From: Coriobacteriia bacterium
Lineage (GTDB): Bacteria; Actinomycetota; Coriobacteriia; Anaerosomatales; PHET01
Reading direction: 5' to 3'
DNA length: 64,000 bases
NCBI GenBank assembly: GCA_034370385.1
Contig: JAXMKZ010000059.1
Span: 124,001 to 188,000 of the forward strand
Shown here: in pieces, positions 63,036-64,000 of the stretch
Numbering within the stretch: position 1 is the first letter of the stretch
Layout: every line of letters begins with the position of its first letter
Translations under genes and position numbers: made by a program
The notes under the pieces: model-generated
Told to the model about the DNA's origin: nothing
Databases searched by the model: none
What the model saw: only the letters and a program-made list of their open reading frames with translations

Positions 63036-64000
63036 TTTGGCTCTTCGTGCTCAACCTGCTGGTACTCCAGGGCGCGCGCGAGGCGGTAGAAGTCGCTGTC
63101 GCGCCGAATGAACCGAATGCGCGTCTTGAAGGTGGCGGGATCGATAAGGTCGCCGAACGGCACGTACGTGAGATCGAGCTGGTCGCGCACGCTCACCATG
63201 ACACCCGTGAGCTGCTCCTCGACCAACGCCCGGTACGCACCCACGCCTAGCTGAGACCCGAGCAGCACATCGAAGGCGCCGGGCTCGGCACAGCGCGTCT
63301 CGTAGCCTATCTGCTTGGCCCGTACCTTGCGGTGCTTGCCGCTACGCCGGGTCCACTCCGCCTCGATGTTGGCGGCGAGCAGCTCCCCGATGCGTGCCGC
63401 ACCCAGCATCGAGTTGCCGTGCTCGTCTACCACCTGGGGGCGCTGCCCATCGGGAAGGAGATCAGCCAGCCCCTCTGCTACGCAGATGACACCGTACTCG
63501 CGGCCATCAGCGGCACGGGCCTCGATCAGATCGACGAGTTCGCGTGCCTCCGACTGCGCATCGAACTCGCCTTCCACGTCCTCGACGGAGAGTAGGCGTG
63601 TGGCCTCGCCGGCTATGCCCGCGGCGTAGGTGAGCCAGCCCGCTTTGCGTCCCATGATCTCCAGGACGTACCACGCCTTGGTGGACCGAGCATCCGCACC
63701 GATGTTTCGGATGGATTGGGCGGCGAAGTGGGCCGCCGAGGTGAAACCGAACGTCCAGTCGATTCCGTAGTAGTCGTTGTCGATGGTCTTGGGGAGGTGG
63801 ACTATCCGTGTGCGCGGAAGCTCAGGCATGAGCTCCTGCATCTTGAGCAGGTAGTTCGCCGTCTTGAGCGTGTCGTCGCCACCTATCGACACGAGCGCGT
63901 CGACGCCATGCTTCTCGAAACTGGCGTAGACCGCCATCAACTGACCGTTCTTCGCGGGATCGGCGAGGTCGCGAATCTCGGTGATCGCCTTACCGGGGTT
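63026..64000 (-). CDS. PPi-type 6-phosphofructokinase (partial, N-terminus beyond window)
   Basis: The 324 visible residues run to the window edge and begin NPGKAITEIRDLADPAKNG. GGDDTLKTANYL carries an aspartate where ATP-dependent enzymes have glycine. PKTIDNDYYGID has a lysine (PKTIDND) where ATP enzymes have glycine (PGTIDND). This Asp/Lys pair marks PPi-dependent or mixed-specificity phosphofructokinases. MGRKAGWLTYAAG and IGYETRCAEPGAFD are further substrate-site motifs. The enzyme interconverts fructose 6-phosphate and fructose 1,6-bisphosphate, reversibly when PPi is used. It overlaps the downstream aldolase gene by 10 nt. Confidence 0.9.
   Translation of the reverse strand, partial: NPGKAITEIRDLADPAKNGQLMAVYASFEKHGVDALVSIGGDDTLKTANYLLKMQELMPELPRTRIVHLPKTIDNDYYGIDWTFGFTSAAHFAAQSIRNIGADARSTKAWYVLEIMGRKAGWLTYAAGIAGEATRLLSVEDVEGEFDAQSEARELVDLIEARAADGREYGVICVAEGLADLLPDGQRPQVVDEHGNSMLGAARIGELLAANIEAEWTRRSGKHRKVRAKQIGYETRCAEPGAFDVLLGSQLGVGAYRALVEEQLTGVMVSVRDQLDLTYVPFGDLIDPATFKTRIRFIRRDSDFYRLARALEYQQVEHEEPKCE

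Overview
The window is high-GC, densely packed DNA with actinobacterial features: GTG starts, an orphan OmpR-type GlnR-like regulator beside glnA, an amt-glnK-glnD operon, a PdtaS/PdtaR-like ANTAR system and four-domain ribosomal protein S1. It also has anaerobe-type features: a ferredoxin-containing split glutamate synthase with an HdrBC-like partner, a PPi-type phosphofructokinase and a giant multiheme cytochrome. My inference is an uncultured anaerobic actinobacterium, most like the Coriobacteriia (OPB41/Anaerosomatales) lineage. No taxonomic marker was compared with a database.

Layout. 1-3.8 kb: uvrA and a small lipoprotein. 3.8-8.4 kb: amt-glnK-glnD, then a PduO-type cobalamin adenosyltransferase. 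8.4-12 kb: a secreted beta-helix/discoidin protein and larE. 12-16.4 kb: a UbiB-like kinase, a phasin-like coiled-coil protein, a heavy-metal P1B-ATPase with an in-frame TGA in its metal-binding motif, and a Cys-rich small protein. 16.4-26.5 kb: uvrB, a lytic transglycosylase, a DUF2905-like protein, coaE, rpsA with an unusual calcium-loop-like tail, a small membrane protein, polA, a methyltransferase and the GlnR-like regulator. 26.6-28 kb: glnA. 28.2-43 kb: one gene for a ~4,930-residue secreted protein with RCC1 repeats, Ig-like repeats and about 25 heme-binding motifs. 43.3-48.3 kb: hdrBC-gltB1-gltB2-gltB3. 48.6-51.5 kb: LysE exporter, ANTAR regulator, histidine kinase and tRNA-Leu(CAA). 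51.5-57.2 kb: MFS transporter, SDR, L,D-transpeptidase and a UvrD-like helicase behind a LexA-type box. 57.2-64 kb: LOG protein, zinc dehydrogenase, LsrF-like aldolase/thiolase, PDDEXK nuclease, a truncated type ISP restriction enzyme, a class II aldolase and a partial PPi-type phosphofructokinase.

Functional links. Three nitrogen loci (amt operon, glnA, hdr-glt operon) each carry a GAAAC-N6-GAAAC element upstream, and a GlnR-like regulator follows glnA. This suggests one nitrogen regulon. The giant cytochrome gene carries a near-copy of the glnA upstream element as part of a 94-bp repeat. The strongest novelty candidates are the possible selenocysteine codon in the P1B-ATPase, the giant RCC1/multiheme cytochrome, the Hdr-coupled glutamate synthase and the S1 protein with a DxDxDG repeat tail.
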